A DNA stretch of 64,000 nt from assembly GCF_001590785.1 (NCBI RefSeq), contig NZ_LTAO01000007.1, positions 4,285-68,284 of the forward strand, in the 5' to 3' direction. Origin of the DNA: Alkalihalobacillus trypoxylicola. Lineage in GTDB: Bacteria > Bacillota > Bacilli > Bacillales > Bacillaceae_D. A model generated the notes under the pieces. The model was not told the origin of the DNA. It was given only the letters and a program-made list of their open reading frames with translations, and searched no databases. This document shows, piece after piece, positions 34,665-42,805 of this stretch. The position numbers and the translations under genes were made by a program. Every line of letters starts with the position of its first letter. The first letter of the stretch is position 1.

Positions 34665-35009
34665 TCATTCATAATACAAAAAATATTGATTTTGTTTGGG
34701 TCTGTTGTAATTGACTAACGAATAAAGCTGCTTGTTACTACTCCTAACCTTAATATAATTCTCAATGGTTGCTTCTGCCTTATCTAATATTTCTTTCACC
34801 CTGCTTGCATCCATACCAAAATAGTGAGCGGCTTTAAGGATAGGTGAATCCTCCCTTAAAAGCTGAAGATACTCTTGTGGACTCTCGGCTATACTTTCCA
34901 ATTTGAATTCTCTTTGAATAATAAATAGGTAAATATCTCTTTCTTCTTTCTTCAACCGACTAATTGCTCTTCTATGAAAAAAATCTAAATTGGCTGTACC
35001 GTTCTTCAT
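34665..35009 (-). CDS. Unknown protein in the zinc-starvation operon
   Basis: 114 residues with AGGAG eight bases before the ATG. No signal peptide or membrane segment. Mostly helical and basic; a segment 'FGMDASRVKEILDKAEATIE' looks like a helix-turn-helix or coiled-coil element, and the C-terminus is Tyr/Asn/Gln-rich. It is placed between rpsN2 and folE2 in a Zur-type operon, 3 bp before folE2, so a role in zinc economy or regulation is inferred from position only. Confidence 0.75.
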   Translation of the reverse strand: MKNGTANLDFFHRRAISRLKKEERDIYLFIIQREFKLESIAESPQEYLQLLREDSPILKAAHYFGMDASRVKEILDKAEATIENYIKVRSSNKQLYSLVNYNRPKQNQYFLYYE

Positions 35010-35043
35010 TTATAAAACTCCTATTTTATCTTAGTCGTTTCTT

Positions 35044-35313
35044 TTACCAGCTTGATTTTTTCACACCTGGAATTTGACCTTTATGAGCTAATTCCCTAAA
35101 GGCAATCCTAGACATTTTAAACTTTCTTAAATAACCTCTTGGCCTCCCCGTTACTTCACATCTGTTTTTCAAACGAGAAGGAGATGAATCTCTTGGAAGT
35201 TTACTAAGGCCGATATAGTCACCCTTTTCTTTTAGCTCTCTACGAATTTCTGCGTACTTTTGGACCATCTCTTGTCGTTTCTTTTCTTTTACCACTTTTG
35301 ATTTTTTAGCCAT
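35044..35313 (-). CDS. rpsN2: Alternative ribosomal protein S14 (zinc-free, C- type)
   Basis: 89 residues from ATG 35313 (AAGGTG upstream; a GTG three codons earlier is less likely). The conserved C-terminus [18 protein letters not shown] and [15 protein letters not shown] identify S14. The zinc-binding CxxC pairs of the standard bacillus S14 are absent, which marks the C- paralogue. Known role: replaces zinc-containing S14 in ribosomes during zinc limitation, freeing zinc. It is 37 bp downstream of znuA and belongs to the same transcript. Confidence 0.96.
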   Translation of the reverse strand: MAKKSKVVKEKKRQEMVQKYAEIRRELKEKGDYIGLSKLPRDSSPSRLKNRCEVTGRPRGYLRKFKMSRIAFRELAHKGQIPGVKKSSW

Positions 35314-35350
35314 TTCACTCACACCTTTTCCTTATAAGAGATTAAATTTT

Positions 35351-37045
35351 TTAATAGTTAAGTGCTGTTTCTAACGTTTCTATATTTTTTTTCATCATAC
35401 TTATATAATCTTCGCCGTTATCAAGATCTTCTTGGGAAATACTCTCCATATTTCGTAAAATAAGACTTTCCGCACCAATCTCAGATTGAATCACCTCTGC
35501 AATCGTTGAGCTCACATTATTTTCAAAGGTCACATATTTAAGGTCATTCTCGTTTGCAACATTTACTAACTCAACTAGCTGAGCTTGTGAAGGCTCTTGA
35601 GTAGAGGATAACCCTAAAATACTCAATTGCTCTAACCCGTAGCGTTGCTCCCAATAGCCATATGCAGCATGCGAAACAATAATTTGATTATGGTCAGCAT
35701 TAGAAATCGTTTCTGCTAATTGTTGATCTATCTCTTCTAATTGCTTGGTCAATTCAACAAAATTCTCTTCAAAATAGGTTTCCTGTTCAGGAAGTAACTC
35801 TACAAGCATTTCTTTAATTTTATTTGCTAAATCAATACTAATAATCGGATCTAAGAATACATGTGGGTCTCCGATTCCATTGTCACCGTGGTGATCATCA
35901 ATCACGATTTCTACAGCTTCAGACTCTGCATAAATCCCATGCTCGTCATCAAATAAGGCTGCTTTTACTTCTAAGCCGTTCATTTCGGCAATTGCTGTAT
36001 ATTCTGCTCCTGCTAATTCAGGTACAACCTCCCACTCTTCTTCTCCTGGCTCACGAGTGTACCAGTGCCAATGATCATACCCTTCATCTTCCTCAATACT
36101 TGCCGTTAAGTTTACTTCATCTCCTGTATGGTAATGATGAGCAACTCCTTCTATTGAAATGGTTTTTTCTCCATGCTCATGGTCTCCATGCTCATGGTCT
36201 CCGTGCTCATCGTCTCCGTGCTCGTGGTCTCCATGCTCATGGTCTCCGTGCTCATGGTCTCCGTGCTCGTGGTCTCCATGCTCATGGTCTCCGTGCTCGT
36301 GGCCTCCGTGTTCATGGTCTCCGTGCTCGTGGTCCTCAATAACGATTTCTACCGATTCAGATTCAGCATGGATATCATGCTCATTATTAAATAATGCAAC
36401 CTTTACCTCTAAACCATTGCTTTCAGCAATAGCAGTATATTCGGAACCGCCTATTTCAGGTACAACCTCCCACTCTTCTTCTCCTGATTCGCGAGTGTAC
36501 CAGTGCCAATGATCATATCCCTCATCTTCCTCTATACTTGCCGTTAAGTTTACTTCATCTCCTGTATGGTAATGATGAGCAACTCCTTCTATTGTAATAA
36601 CATTTGCTCCATGGTCATTCTCTCCGTGCTCATGGTCTCCGTCTTCATGGTCACCATGCTCATGAGTAGATTCACCTCTAAGCGATAAGTCAGCACCTGC
36701 ACCAAGAATATGGACATCTTCATTCGCAAGAGCACTTTCTATTTGATCAGCAAAAGGCTCCATCCCTACTCCTGAATAAATAAAAGCATCCGCTTGTGCA
36801 ACCTTTACCATATCATTGGAACTCAATTCATAAGAATGAGCATCTGCATTTGGTGGATAGATACTCTCTGCGTTAACAAATTCGCCTCCTATTTTATTGG
36901 TGAAATCGGCTAATGCATAAATTGAAGTATAAATAGTTAATACTTCGTTCTCCTCAGTTGCATCATTCGACTCCGCATCTGAAGGATTTTGACATCCTGC
37001 TATAATGATCGTTAAAGTAATCAAAAGATAAAATAAACGCTTCAT
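35351..37045 (-). CDS. znuA: Zinc ABC importer binding lipoprotein ZnuA/AdcA with inserted His/Trp-rich modules
   Basis: 564 residues, nearly twice a usual ZnuA (about 310). Lipobox IAGC (Cys near residue 18). The two ZnuA lobes are at about 30-140 (ADAHSYELSSNDMVKVAQAD) and 385-564 (GDPHVFLDPIISIDLANKI, VSHAAYGYWEQRYGL). Between them, where ZnuA normally has a short His-rich loop, sit two copies of a module of about 75 residues (VAHHYHTGDEVNL...YDHWHWYTRE...EEEWEVVPE) flanking about eleven HEHGD-type repeats. The module also occurs in the ZinT protein at 39306. A Zur box lies 55 bp upstream. It should capture Zn2+ at the membrane surface, with the insert as a zinc reservoir or relay (inferred). 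Confidence 0.93.
   Translation of the reverse strand: MKRLFYLLITLTIIIAGCQNPSDAESNDATEENEVLTIYTSIYALADFTNKIGGEFVNAESIYPPNADAHSYELSSNDMVKVAQADAFIYSGVGMEPFADQIESALANEDVHILGAGADLSLRGESTHEHGDHEDGDHEHGENDHGANVITIEGVAHHYHTGDEVNLTASIEEDEGYDHWHWYTRESGEEEWEVVPEIGGSEYTAIAESNGLEVKVALFNNEHDIHAESESVEIVIEDHEHGDHEHGGHEHGDHEHGDHEHGDHEHGDHEHGDHEHGDDEHGDHEHGDHEHGEKTISIEGVAHHYHTGDEVNLTASIEEDEGYDHWHWYTREPGEEEWEVVPELAGAEYTAIAEMNGLEVKAALFDDEHGIYAESEAVEIVIDDHHGDNGIGDPHVFLDPIISIDLANKIKEMLVELLPEQETYFEENFVELTKQLEEIDQQLAETISNADHNQIIVSHAAYGYWEQRYGLEQLSILGLSSTQEPSQAQLVELVNVANENDLKYVTFENNVSSTIAEVIQSEIGAESLILRNMESISQEDLDNGEDYISMMKKNIETLETALNY
36164..36334 (-). repeat. 15-bp tandem repeats coding HEHGD in znuA
   Basis: A run of 15-bp units of the form ctccgtgctcatggt (plus strand), with silent variants, encodes about eleven HEHGD-type pentapeptides. 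Copy number may vary by slippage in frame. The tract gives about 20 histidines for metal binding between the two module copies. Confidence 0.92.
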
Positions 37046-37099
37046 AATTCTCTCCCTTAAAAAATATTCAATAATATGTAGCTTATTTCTTTCATTTTT

Positions 37100-37120
37100 A
37101 AATCGTAATAATTACGTTTT
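37100..37120. promoter_or_regulatory. Zur box 1 (znuA operon)
   Basis: AAATCGTAAT-A-ATTACGTTTT matches the Bacillus Zur consensus AAATCGTAATNATTACGATTT with one mismatch. It lies 55 bp upstream of the znuA start and likely governs the whole znuA-rpsN2-unknown-folE2-GTPase unit. Confidence 0.9.
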
Positions 37121-37206
37121 ATGATAAACGATTCTTTTTTAGATTGTCAACCCAAAATTTTTTTATTTACACAGTTATCTTTATGAGCTATACTAACTAT
37201 CGATTT

Positions 37207-37227
37207 AAATCGTAATGATAACTATTA
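37207..37227. promoter_or_regulatory. Zur box 2 (znuB)
   Basis: AAATCGTAATGATAACTATT keeps the left half of the Zur consensus intact while the right half is degenerate. It lies 14 bp upstream of znuB, where bound Zur would block transcription. Confidence 0.75.
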
Positions 37228-37240
37228 AGTAGGTGAGAAA

Positions 37241-38116
37241 ATGATTGAGGTTTTTTTCCAGTTTGATTTTTTACGCAATGCCCTATTTTCAGGCATACTC
37301 GTAGGAATTATAGCTCCCATGATTGGTGTATTTTTAGTCGTGAAGAGAATGTCACTTATCGCAGATGCCCTATCGCACATTACTCTTACTGGTATCGCGT
37401 TTCATTTATTATTAGCTTCCTTTTTTGTTTCGCTCGCCCCATTCGATCCTATATACATGGGAGTCGTCTTTGCTATACTAGGTGCTATTTTTATTGATAA
37501 ACTCAGAAAAGTATATGAGCATTTTAAGGAATTATCGATTCCTATTATTCTTTCTTTAGGTATAGGAGTTGGGGTCATTTTTATTTCTATGGCTAATGGC
37601 TTCAATACCGATTTGTTCGCTTATTTATTTGGTAGTATTGCAGCAGTTGGTCAAAATGACTTATTAGTCATTATGGTTGTGTCTATATTCACCGTAATTT
37701 CTCTCATTCTTTTTTATAAAGAATGGTTTTTCTTAGCATTTGATAGTGAACAAGCCCAAACATCTGGTATTTCAAAAAATTGGTTAGATTTGATTTTCAC
37801 TATTATTGTAGCCCTTGTTATTGCAGCGGCAATTAGAATTGTAGGTATTCTCCTCATTTCAGCTCTTATGACATTACCTGTCTCGGCAGCCATTCAATGG
37901 TCAAAGAGCTTTAAGCAGATGTTTATTTATTCTATTATTTTTGGAGAACTCTCTGTATTAATTGGACTATTCCTCGGCTATCATTTAAATTTAGCCCCTG
38001 GAGGAGTAATCGTAGTCGTAGGAGGTTTATTTCTTTTTGGTAGCATACTGGCTAAAAAGATACTCAATAAATACAATATAAGCTTTAAAGGTGTAAAAAC
38101 CTCTAAAGCCGAATAA
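37241..38116 (+). CDS. znuB: Zinc ABC importer permease ZnuB/AdcB
   Basis: 291 residues with about eight membrane helices. Typical ABC-3 family features: 'GIIAPMIGVFLVVKRMSLIA DAL'-like N-terminus (KRMSLIADALSHITLTG), the 'FGSIAAVGQNDL' loop and 'GILLISALMTLPVSAA'. Divergent from znuA with a Zur box in between. The ATPase gene znuC is not found next to it or elsewhere in the window. Confidence 0.93.
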   Translation: MIEVFFQFDFLRNALFSGILVGIIAPMIGVFLVVKRMSLIADALSHITLTGIAFHLLLASFFVSLAPFDPIYMGVVFAILGAIFIDKLRKVYEHFKELSIPIILSLGIGVGVIFISMANGFNTDLFAYLFGSIAAVGQNDLLVIMVVSIFTVISLILFYKEWFFLAFDSEQAQTSGISKNWLDLIFTIIVALVIAAAIRIVGILLISALMTLPVSAAIQWSKSFKQMFIYSIIFGELSVLIGLFLGYHLNLAPGGVIVVVGGLFLFGSILAKKILNKYNISFKGVKTSKAE

Positions 38117-38184
38117 ACAAGAAATCCAGACTTACTCTAGAAGTCGTTAAGAATGATTAATTGTGATTAAAGCCACACAAAAGA

Positions 38185-38230
38185 GAAAGAATCGAGAAAA
38201 TGTTCCAGCTTTCTCGATTCTTTTTTTGAT
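38185..38230 (+). terminator. Terminator after znuB
   Basis: AAAGAATCGAGAAA pairs with TTTCTCGATTCTTT around a 10-base loop and is followed by a T-run. Rho-independent terminator 70 bp past the znuB stop. Confidence 0.9.
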
Positions 38231-38280
38231 TGGAAGTTTGGAGGTCGACTGGCGAAAGATGAAGCAAGGGTGAAGCTCTC

Positions 38281-38488
38281 TTTTGACCATTTTTCGTGTT
38301 CAGCGCTGTTTTCGGGTGAATAGACGGCTTCCTTTCGACCACTTTCCTGGTTCCGGCGCTTTTTCGGGTGAATAGATGGCTCCCTTTTGACCACTTTCCT
38401 GGTTCATCGCTGTTTTAGGGTGAATAGGAGGCTCCCTTTTGACCTCTTTCCTGGTTCATCGCCGTTTTCGGGTGAATAGGAGGCTTCC
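38281..38488. repeat. 52-bp tandem repeat array (4 copies)
   Basis: Four direct repeats of about 52 bp, each with TTTTGACCACTTTCCTGG, then a variable middle and GGGTGAATAG near the end. The period is not a multiple of three, so the array does not encode a repeated protein; short open frames here shift frame between units. Degenerate flanking half-units occur on both sides. It fills the zur-znuB convergent gap. Function unknown. Confidence 0.85.
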
Positions 38489-38616
38489 CCCGTTGAAACT
38501 CCCAGCGCTTTTAATCCTACTGCAGTTGATAAGTTCTTTCCCTTTTGACCAAGTTGAACGGTTTTTTCCAAGCTGCTAAAGCTCGATTTACCTCCTCTCA
38601 TTAATCTCTCAATTAA

Positions 38617-38650
38617 AAAAGTGAAACCCATGTACGGATTTCACTTTTCG
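38617..38650 (-). terminator. Terminator after zur
   Basis: AAAAGTGAAA pairs with TTTCACTTTT across a short loop. On the minus strand it lies about 45 bp past the zur stop, with a following T-rich run. Confidence 0.7.
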
Positions 38651-38693
38651 TTATACTAAGCTCATTTTAAGCCTTATTTAATTTCGCTGATTT

Positions 38694-39122
38694 TCAATTT
38701 TGACACTCTTCACAAATGCCATAAACCTCAAATCGATGACTCATGATTTTATATTGACCAGGCAGCTCAATCCCTTTTTGCATAGGACAAAATTCAAAGT
38801 GAAGAGTCTTTTCACAATTTAGGCAAATTAAATGATGGTGGTGGTGATCGGTACAGCTTTCACGGAATTTCAGTCCATCCTCCATAAAGTAAAAATGTTC
38901 AAGAACTCCCATTTCACTTAGCATCCTTAGATTTCGATAAATGGTATCTAAGCTTACACTCGGATAATGGGTCGACATTTTATCATACACTTCTTTAGGT
39001 GATAAATACCCGTCGTGCTCAGTGAAGATTTTAGCAAGAGTTTTCCTTTGTTCCGTCACTCTCCAACCATTACGTGACATCACTTGTAACATATCACTTA
39101 ACCTATTTTGATTTTCTGTCAT
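38694..39122 (-). CDS. zur: Zinc uptake regulator Zur (Fur family)
   Basis: 142 residues. The winged helix (SVSLDTIYRNLRMLSEMGVL), the regulatory-metal His cluster DHHHHHLICLNC and the structural CxxC pairs (ICLNCEK and GICEECQN) mark a Fur-family protein. Zur, rather than Fur or PerR, is indicated by three surrounding Zur-type boxes and zinc genes on both sides. It represses these when zinc is sufficient. Confidence 0.92.
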   Translation of the reverse strand: MTENQNRLSDMLQVMSRNGWRVTEQRKTLAKIFTEHDGYLSPKEVYDKMSTHYPSVSLDTIYRNLRMLSEMGVLEHFYFMEDGLKFRESCTDHHHHHLICLNCEKTLHFEFCPMQKGIELPGQYKIMSHRFEVYGICEECQN

Positions 39123-39305
39123 TAGAGACCTTCCCTTTCCATATCTTTGATTACATTTTATCAGTAAATAGGAGGTCTGTCATTCAAGACCATACTCTTA
39201 AATGATAGACCCCCTTTCATCGTATGAAACTGAAAACTCTCCAAATCCTTCAGATTTTCTGCCCTAGCTTAAAATTGCAATAATATTTTCGATTATAACT
39301 ACATC

Positions 39306-40334
39306 TTAATGTGCAATCATTTCGTGAGCAATATCATCAGCACTTAAATCAGAAGGATAATACGTTGGCCAATGTGTAACTTCCTCTAATAAAGCTTCTC
39401 GGTCATCTCCCCAGTATAAGTGGAAATGATGAGATTTAGTAGGGAAAATAATATGATCACTAAATTGTATATAAGTAGGCAATTGATCGTTTTCCTCATC
39501 TAATTTAAAGATGAACCTTACTCCGCGATTTCCTCTTTCATAGGTTAAAATTTCGTAGCCGTCATATACATATTCAGCTGTGTTGCTCTCACCATTTTCT
39601 ACAAAGGTTACATTCTGGCCTTCAATAATAATTTGCTCCACTTCTGTTTCATAACCATTTCTATAATATTCTTTATATTCATCCGCTGTCTTATCGCCAC
39701 CGTCTTCTTCCTTGTGAGTAAATACTTCATCCAAAGAGCCATCTAAAAGATACGGATAGACTGATTGCCAGTCTCCTTCCCAATCAGATAATTCTCTGTC
39801 CTCTATTTGACTGTCTTCAAAATATCCATCATAAATTTGCTGTGTTTCCTCATCATGAGCATGGCTATGGTCATGACCATGGTCGTCAATCTCAATTACA
39901 ACAGGTGCTGATTGAACAACTGGCTCATGTTGATCATCATATAGTACTGCTTTAATCTCTTGCCCATCTATTGTAGCTTCACCCGCAAAATTAGCCCCAG
40001 TTTGACTTGAATCCATTTCCCACTCTTCTTCTGAGGAATCTCGCACATACCAATGCCAATCATCAAACTCACTATGATTTTGTGCTTGAGCCGTTAACTC
40101 AATTTGATCACCTGTATGATAGTGATGTGCCACTCCCTCTATTTCAACTTCCTCAGGAATATCTTCATCGTTTGTATGTACATGCTCCTCTTCTCCCTCT
40201 GAATCATCATGGTCGTGCTCCTCTTCAGTCCCTGGTGTCTCTTCCATTTCTCCCTCTGTTTCAGCTGCTTGACACCCTACAAGTAACAAGCTGATTAGAA
40301 GTATGAACCAAAAGCTTCTTTCTATTTTTAACAT
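39306..40334 (-). CDS. zinT: ZinT-domain zinc-binding lipoprotein with N-terminal His/Trp-rich module
   Basis: 342 residues. Lipobox LVGC (Cys near residue 21), then an acidic/His-rich linker (HDHDDSEGEEEH), then a module of about 75 residues (VAHHYHTGDQIELTAQAQN; DDWHWYVRDSSEEEWE) that is homologous to the two modules in ZnuA, then a second His-rich linker (HGHDHSHAHDEE), then a ZinT domain (about 165-342; YDGYFEDSQIEDRELSDW, SHHFHLYWG). ZinT proteins pass zinc to ZnuA. Here they are separate genes but share the extra module. A Zur box lies 22 bp upstream. Confidence 0.9.
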   Translation of the reverse strand: MLKIERSFWFILLISLLLVGCQAAETEGEMEETPGTEEEHDHDDSEGEEEHVHTNDEDIPEEVEIEGVAHHYHTGDQIELTAQAQNHSEFDDWHWYVRDSSEEEWEMDSSQTGANFAGEATIDGQEIKAVLYDDQHEPVVQSAPVVIEIDDHGHDHSHAHDEETQQIYDGYFEDSQIEDRELSDWEGDWQSVYPYLLDGSLDEVFTHKEEDGGDKTADEYKEYYRNGYETEVEQIIIEGQNVTFVENGESNTAEYVYDGYEILTYERGNRGVRFIFKLDEENDQLPTYIQFSDHIIFPTKSHHFHLYWGDDREALLEEVTHWPTYYPSDLSADDIAHEMIAH

Positions 40335-40355
40335 AATACATTCTCTCCTCTTTTT

Positions 40356-40376
40356 TAATTGTAATAATTACGATCT
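40356..40376. promoter_or_regulatory. Zur box 3 (zinT)
   Basis: TAATTGTAATAATTACGATCT matches the Zur consensus in the central TAATAATTACGAT part, with a few mismatches at the ends. It lies 22 bp upstream of the zinT start. Confidence 0.82.
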
Positions 40377-40519
40377 GATAATAGCATACTATCGATTCTG
40401 TGACAATCGAAAATTTATATTTATGCCAAACAACGATTATGCTTTCGGTTTTTTTTAAAAAAATAAGCTGGTCCTCTCATTCTCTGATACTATAATTTTA
40501 AGGCTTAATTAGGAGGTTT

Positions 40520-41434
40520 ATGATGATTACTGTATTAAAAAAAGAGATTGCATTAATTAGAAACTGTGAAAGTATATTAGAAATCAAAAAAGGTTATTCC
40601 AATGATCAAAAATACCTTCTAAACTATGCTAATAAGGAGCAGCGCTTCATTCTCAGAACTTTCCAAAAAGAAGAGTTAGCAAAAAAAAGAGAAGAATTTT
40701 CTGTTCTCAAAGGAATGGAACAACTCGATGTTTCTTGCCCACGCCCACTAGAAATCGGCGAAAGCAATGGCATAGGGTATATGATTGTTACTTATCTTGA
40801 AGGAGATGATGGGGAGAACTCTATTCGCGTTTGTTCAGAAGAGGAACAATACCAGATTGGTCAAGAAGCTGGAAAGGAGTTATTAAAAGTACATCAATAT
40901 TTGAACCCTAGTTCTCACTCTACTTCTTGGTTTTCAAGAAAATCACAAAAGCATCAAGCTTACCTCGAAGCTTATCTAACTTGTGGAATGAAAGTAAAAC
41001 ACGAGAAGAAACTTATTCAGTTTATTGAGGAACACATTCATTTAATGAAGGATCGACCGACTGTTTTACAGCATGATGATTATCATTTATCCAATATCGT
41101 TCTTAAAAATAAGAAATTTGCTGGAATTCTTGACTTCGGTAGATTTGATTGGGGCGATCCATATCATGACTTTTTAAAGATTGGACTTTTTAGCCGATCA
41201 CTTAGTATCCCTTTTTCCATCGGGCAAATTGAAGGCTATTTCAAACATCAAAAACCAGAAGAACATTTCTGGAAGCTTTACTCTCTTTATTTAGCGATGT
41301 CTGTTTTTTCTAGTATTGTTTGGTGTATAAAAAATGTTCCTAACGAAATAGACGATATGATGGAAAAAATCACAACTTTTTTAGAGGATCATGATTACTT
41401 TGATGAAATCATCCCTAATTGGTATAAATCGTGA
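40520..41434 (+). CDS. Aminoglycoside phosphotransferase-family (APH) kinase
   Basis: 304 residues with AGGAGG just before the ATG. Kinase-like fold: N-lobe with Lys near residue 30, a catalytic loop 'VLQHDDYHLSNIVLKNK' (HxDxxxxN) and the metal-binding 'GILDFGRFDWGDPYHDF'. The family includes antibiotic-inactivating enzymes and kinases of small metabolites; without a close match I cannot say which. It is monocistronic between zinT and a membrane protein gene. Confidence 0.85.
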   Translation: MMITVLKKEIALIRNCESILEIKKGYSNDQKYLLNYANKEQRFILRTFQKEELAKKREEFSVLKGMEQLDVSCPRPLEIGESNGIGYMIVTYLEGDDGENSIRVCSEEEQYQIGQEAGKELLKVHQYLNPSSHSTSWFSRKSQKHQAYLEAYLTCGMKVKHEKKLIQFIEEHIHLMKDRPTVLQHDDYHLSNIVLKNKKFAGILDFGRFDWGDPYHDFLKIGLFSRSLSIPFSIGQIEGYFKHQKPEEHFWKLYSLYLAMSVFSSIVWCIKNVPNEIDDMMEKITTFLEDHDYFDEIIPNWYKS

Positions 41435-41450
41435 TTGTTCACGCTACTGA

Positions 41451-41834
41451 CTATACTTTTTGTTTGTCTAGGGCTATCCTTTTGTAGATAATCTTATAAA
41501 TAGCCGTCATGATAGGGAGAATAATTAAAAACCATATAATAGGATTCTCTAATCCTATTCCTACTGTAGATTGGCCTCCTAACCCTGTTAATATCAAGAG
41601 TAAAATAAACAGATAAAGAGACGAGTATATAACTGTAGAACCTTTTTTCTTTTCTACATTATTTTTTTTGCGACTGAATTTGGTCACCATTATACTTAGA
41701 ATGATAGAGAATATAATTGCCCAGATGATCAGAGTGGAATGAATATTTAGAGTAGGAAAAAAATCACCAATGATTAAGGTAGTAAACAAACCAACAACGA
41801 CTGTATTCATGACAAGTTCTAAAGTTACTTTCAG
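41451..41834 (-). CDS. Membrane protein of unknown function
   Basis: About 127 residues with four predicted membrane helices. The RBS AAAGGGAGTG lies 8 bases before a CTG at 41834; ATG 41810 is the next candidate start and longer TTG/GTG forms have no RBS. A basic loop KFSRKKNNVEKKKGS sits between helices. No family recognised. It is convergent with the APH gene, with only 16 bp between them. Confidence 0.6.
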   Translation of the reverse strand: MKVTLELVMNTVVVGLFTTLIIGDFFPTLNIHSTLIIWAIIFSIILSIMVTKFSRKKNNVEKKKGSTVIYSSLYLFILLLILTGLGGQSTVGIGLENPIIWFLIILPIMTAIYKIIYKRIALDKQKV

Positions 41835-41977
41835 TGTAATCACTCCCTTTAGCAAAAAATAGTTAGGATGAAGCAAGCTTTTTTTAAAATAAAGTTTGAG
41901 CTGTAATGTACAAATCTTCCTATTTCTATTATTAAACCAAAACCATCAAAGTACAATCTTTATTAAGGAGAATCATC

Positions 41978-42574
41978 ATGAAAAAAGGAACCTTAACCTA
42001 TCTATCGTTTAACTTCGTATTTGGTTTCATTTTAGGCATTTTCTCAAAATATTTGGATACTGCTTCTATTGACGGCAGCTGGTGGTCCTATCCACTTAGC
42101 TATCTAGGAGATTTATTTACACGATTAGGAATATGGGTTTTATTAGCCGTCATAATTGCAGCTTATAGTAAAAGCATCATTTTTTCCGCAATCAATACTT
42201 TTTTATTTTTTTTAGGAATGCTTGTCAGCTATTATACATATTCAGCTTTCTTATTTGGCTTTTTCCCTTTAAATTACTTTTTCCTTTGGGGAAGCATTGC
42301 ACTAGCATCTCCTTTTTTAGCGATGCTTGTTTGGAGTGCTAAGCATCATCACCGATTATCAATACTATTATCAGCACTTCCTTTAGGATTAATCCTGAAT
42401 CTATCTTTAGGCTTGGGATTATTCTATGTGTATCTTAAATATATAGAAGAATTTATTATGTTTCTTATTTTATGTGTAATCTTTTACAAAAACCCAAAGC
42501 AAATAGCGATAGTCATCATTCTTTCAGTAGTTGTTGCGGTTCTGTTCCAACTTGTAAGTCCTTTTCATTTTTGA
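41978..42574 (+). CDS. Polytopic membrane protein (DUF6518-like)
   Basis: 198 residues with about six membrane helices and an 'AAGGAG'-type RBS nine bases before the ATG. Features such as 'GSWWSYPLSYLGDLFTRLGI' and 'LASPFLAMLVWSAKHHHRLS' resemble a group of conserved Bacillus membrane proteins (DUF6518). No catalytic motif is seen. The gene is followed by remnants of other reading frames. Confidence 0.6.
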   Translation: MKKGTLTYLSFNFVFGFILGIFSKYLDTASIDGSWWSYPLSYLGDLFTRLGIWVLLAVIIAAYSKSIIFSAINTFLFFLGMLVSYYTYSAFLFGFFPLNYFFLWGSIALASPFLAMLVWSAKHHHRLSILLSALPLGLILNLSLGLGLFYVYLKYIEEFIMFLILCVIFYKNPKQIAIVIILSVVVAVLFQLVSPFHF

Positions 42575-42762
42575 GTAGCAGTTATTGGCTATTACATACT
42601 TACGATTGGACGCAAAACAAAAAAGCTGAAACTGTTGAAAACCTAAAAGAAATTGATAAGAATGAAAAAGCTGCTGATAGTCATGTGGAGATTTTCATTT
42701 CACTGCTAGAAGCTATTGAATGTACAACGGAAGATTTAGTAGAGAAGCTTTCTGAGCTTTAA
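42575..42762 (+). pseudogene. Frameshifted remnant of a small gene
   Basis: Directly after the membrane protein gene, the plus strand first reads a hydrophobic stretch (VAVIGYYILTIGRKTKK) in one frame, then continues in another with an acidic helix (KEIDKNEKAADSHVEIFISL) up to a stop at 42762. No RBS-start pair fits either part. It looks like a decayed membrane-anchored protein. Confidence 0.3.
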
Positions 42763-42805
42763 ATTATTACATGATAGAATAGCGATATTGAAGGAGACGT
42801 TTTCC

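Noticed and set aside
35863-36512. Several plus- and minus-strand frames of HGLRAHGL, CSWSP and TETMST repeats
   Set aside because: They are shadows of the HEHGD repeat tract of znuA in other frames.
38157-38631. Short minus-strand frames rich in Lys/Arg/Ser across the 52-bp repeats
   Set aside because: The repeat period is not a multiple of three, so the frames shift between units; no RBS is seen.
42472-42762. 96-residue plus-strand frame as an intact gene
   Set aside because: Its first third is antigenic shadow of the preceding membrane protein gene in another frame (Ser/Cys-rich), and no RBS precedes the ATG. Only the last part looks like real protein and is treated as a remnant.
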